Source of the DNA: Lachnospiraceae bacterium
GTDB taxonomy: Bacteria > Bacillota > Clostridia > Lachnospirales > Lachnospiraceae
Assembly (NCBI GenBank): GCA_024698075.1
Contig: JAILRP010000008.1
Location: 1-32,079, forward strand
DNA length: 32,079 bases
Direction: 5' to 3'
Positions within the stretch are counted from its first letter, which is position 1. Each line of letters opens with the position of its first letter. Below, one piece after another: positions 32,079 to 32,079 of this stretch. Below the pieces are notes generated by a model. The model ran no database searches. It had not been told where the DNA came from and saw only the letters and a program-made list of their open reading frames with translations. A program made the position numbers and the translations under genes.

Positions 32079-32079
32079 C

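Overview
The window looks like chromosomal DNA of an anaerobic Gram-positive bacterium of the Clostridia, most likely a Lachnospiraceae member (Butyrivibrio-like). The reasons are strong AGGAGG-type ribosome-binding sites, moderate GC, ABC-type sugar uptake with lipoprotein binding proteins, a LytS/YesN-type two-component pair, and DUF1846 and DUF1848 proteins. The lineage is an inference. No tRNA, rRNA, CRISPR array, integrase or complete insertion sequence was seen, and no gene-free gap exceeds 300 bases.

Region 1 (1-14524, all minus strand). A uvrC gene cut by the left edge follows a strong terminator that ends a monosaccharide ABC transporter operon: chvE-type binding lipoprotein, mmsA ATPase and two tandem mmsB-type permeases. 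Upstream lies a compact sensing module: a membrane-anchored periplasmic-binding-protein-like sensor, a LytS-type histidine kinase, a YesN-type AraC response regulator and a XylF-like lipoprotein. A perfect 12-bp terminator stem closes it. This arrangement resembles the clostridial XylFII-LytS-YesN D-xylose sensing system. The sensor gene overlaps the end of ftsH by 14 bases, so the FtsH protease promoter may drive the whole sensing operon.

Region 2 (14680-21322). A divergent promoter region leads to an MBOAT O-acyltransferase and an SGNH/DltD-like partner, probably a cell-surface polymer acylation cassette. Its end shares a TTAA with a convergent operon of DUF1846 protein and sugar-nucleotidyltransferase. 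Upstream of that operon is ptsI, encoding an Enzyme I with an altered active-site loop and no ptsH beside it.

Region 3 (21449-28640). This holds a Cu-type P1B ATPase with a CPA instead of CPC motif and no N-terminal metal-binding domain, a membrane-anchored SGNH hydrolase with a long Pro/Glu tail, a GH43-like beta-propeller lipoprotein, trmL and a GGEEF diguanylate cyclase.

Region 4 (28631-32079). A threonine-aldolase-like enzyme, an alpha/beta hydrolase and a DUF1848 protein are followed by a truncated 23S rRNA m5U methyltransferase. Its break point coincides with three copies of a 29-30 bp palindromic REP-like element, and an unrelated open frame runs off the right edge.

One pattern runs across the window. 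Four genes (uvrC, the SGNH hydrolase, the propeller lipoprotein and trmL) have a -10 hexamer ending exactly 6-7 bases before the start codon and no Shine-Dalgarno sequence. This is the geometry expected of leaderless mRNAs, in a genome whose other genes mostly carry clear ribosome-binding sites.
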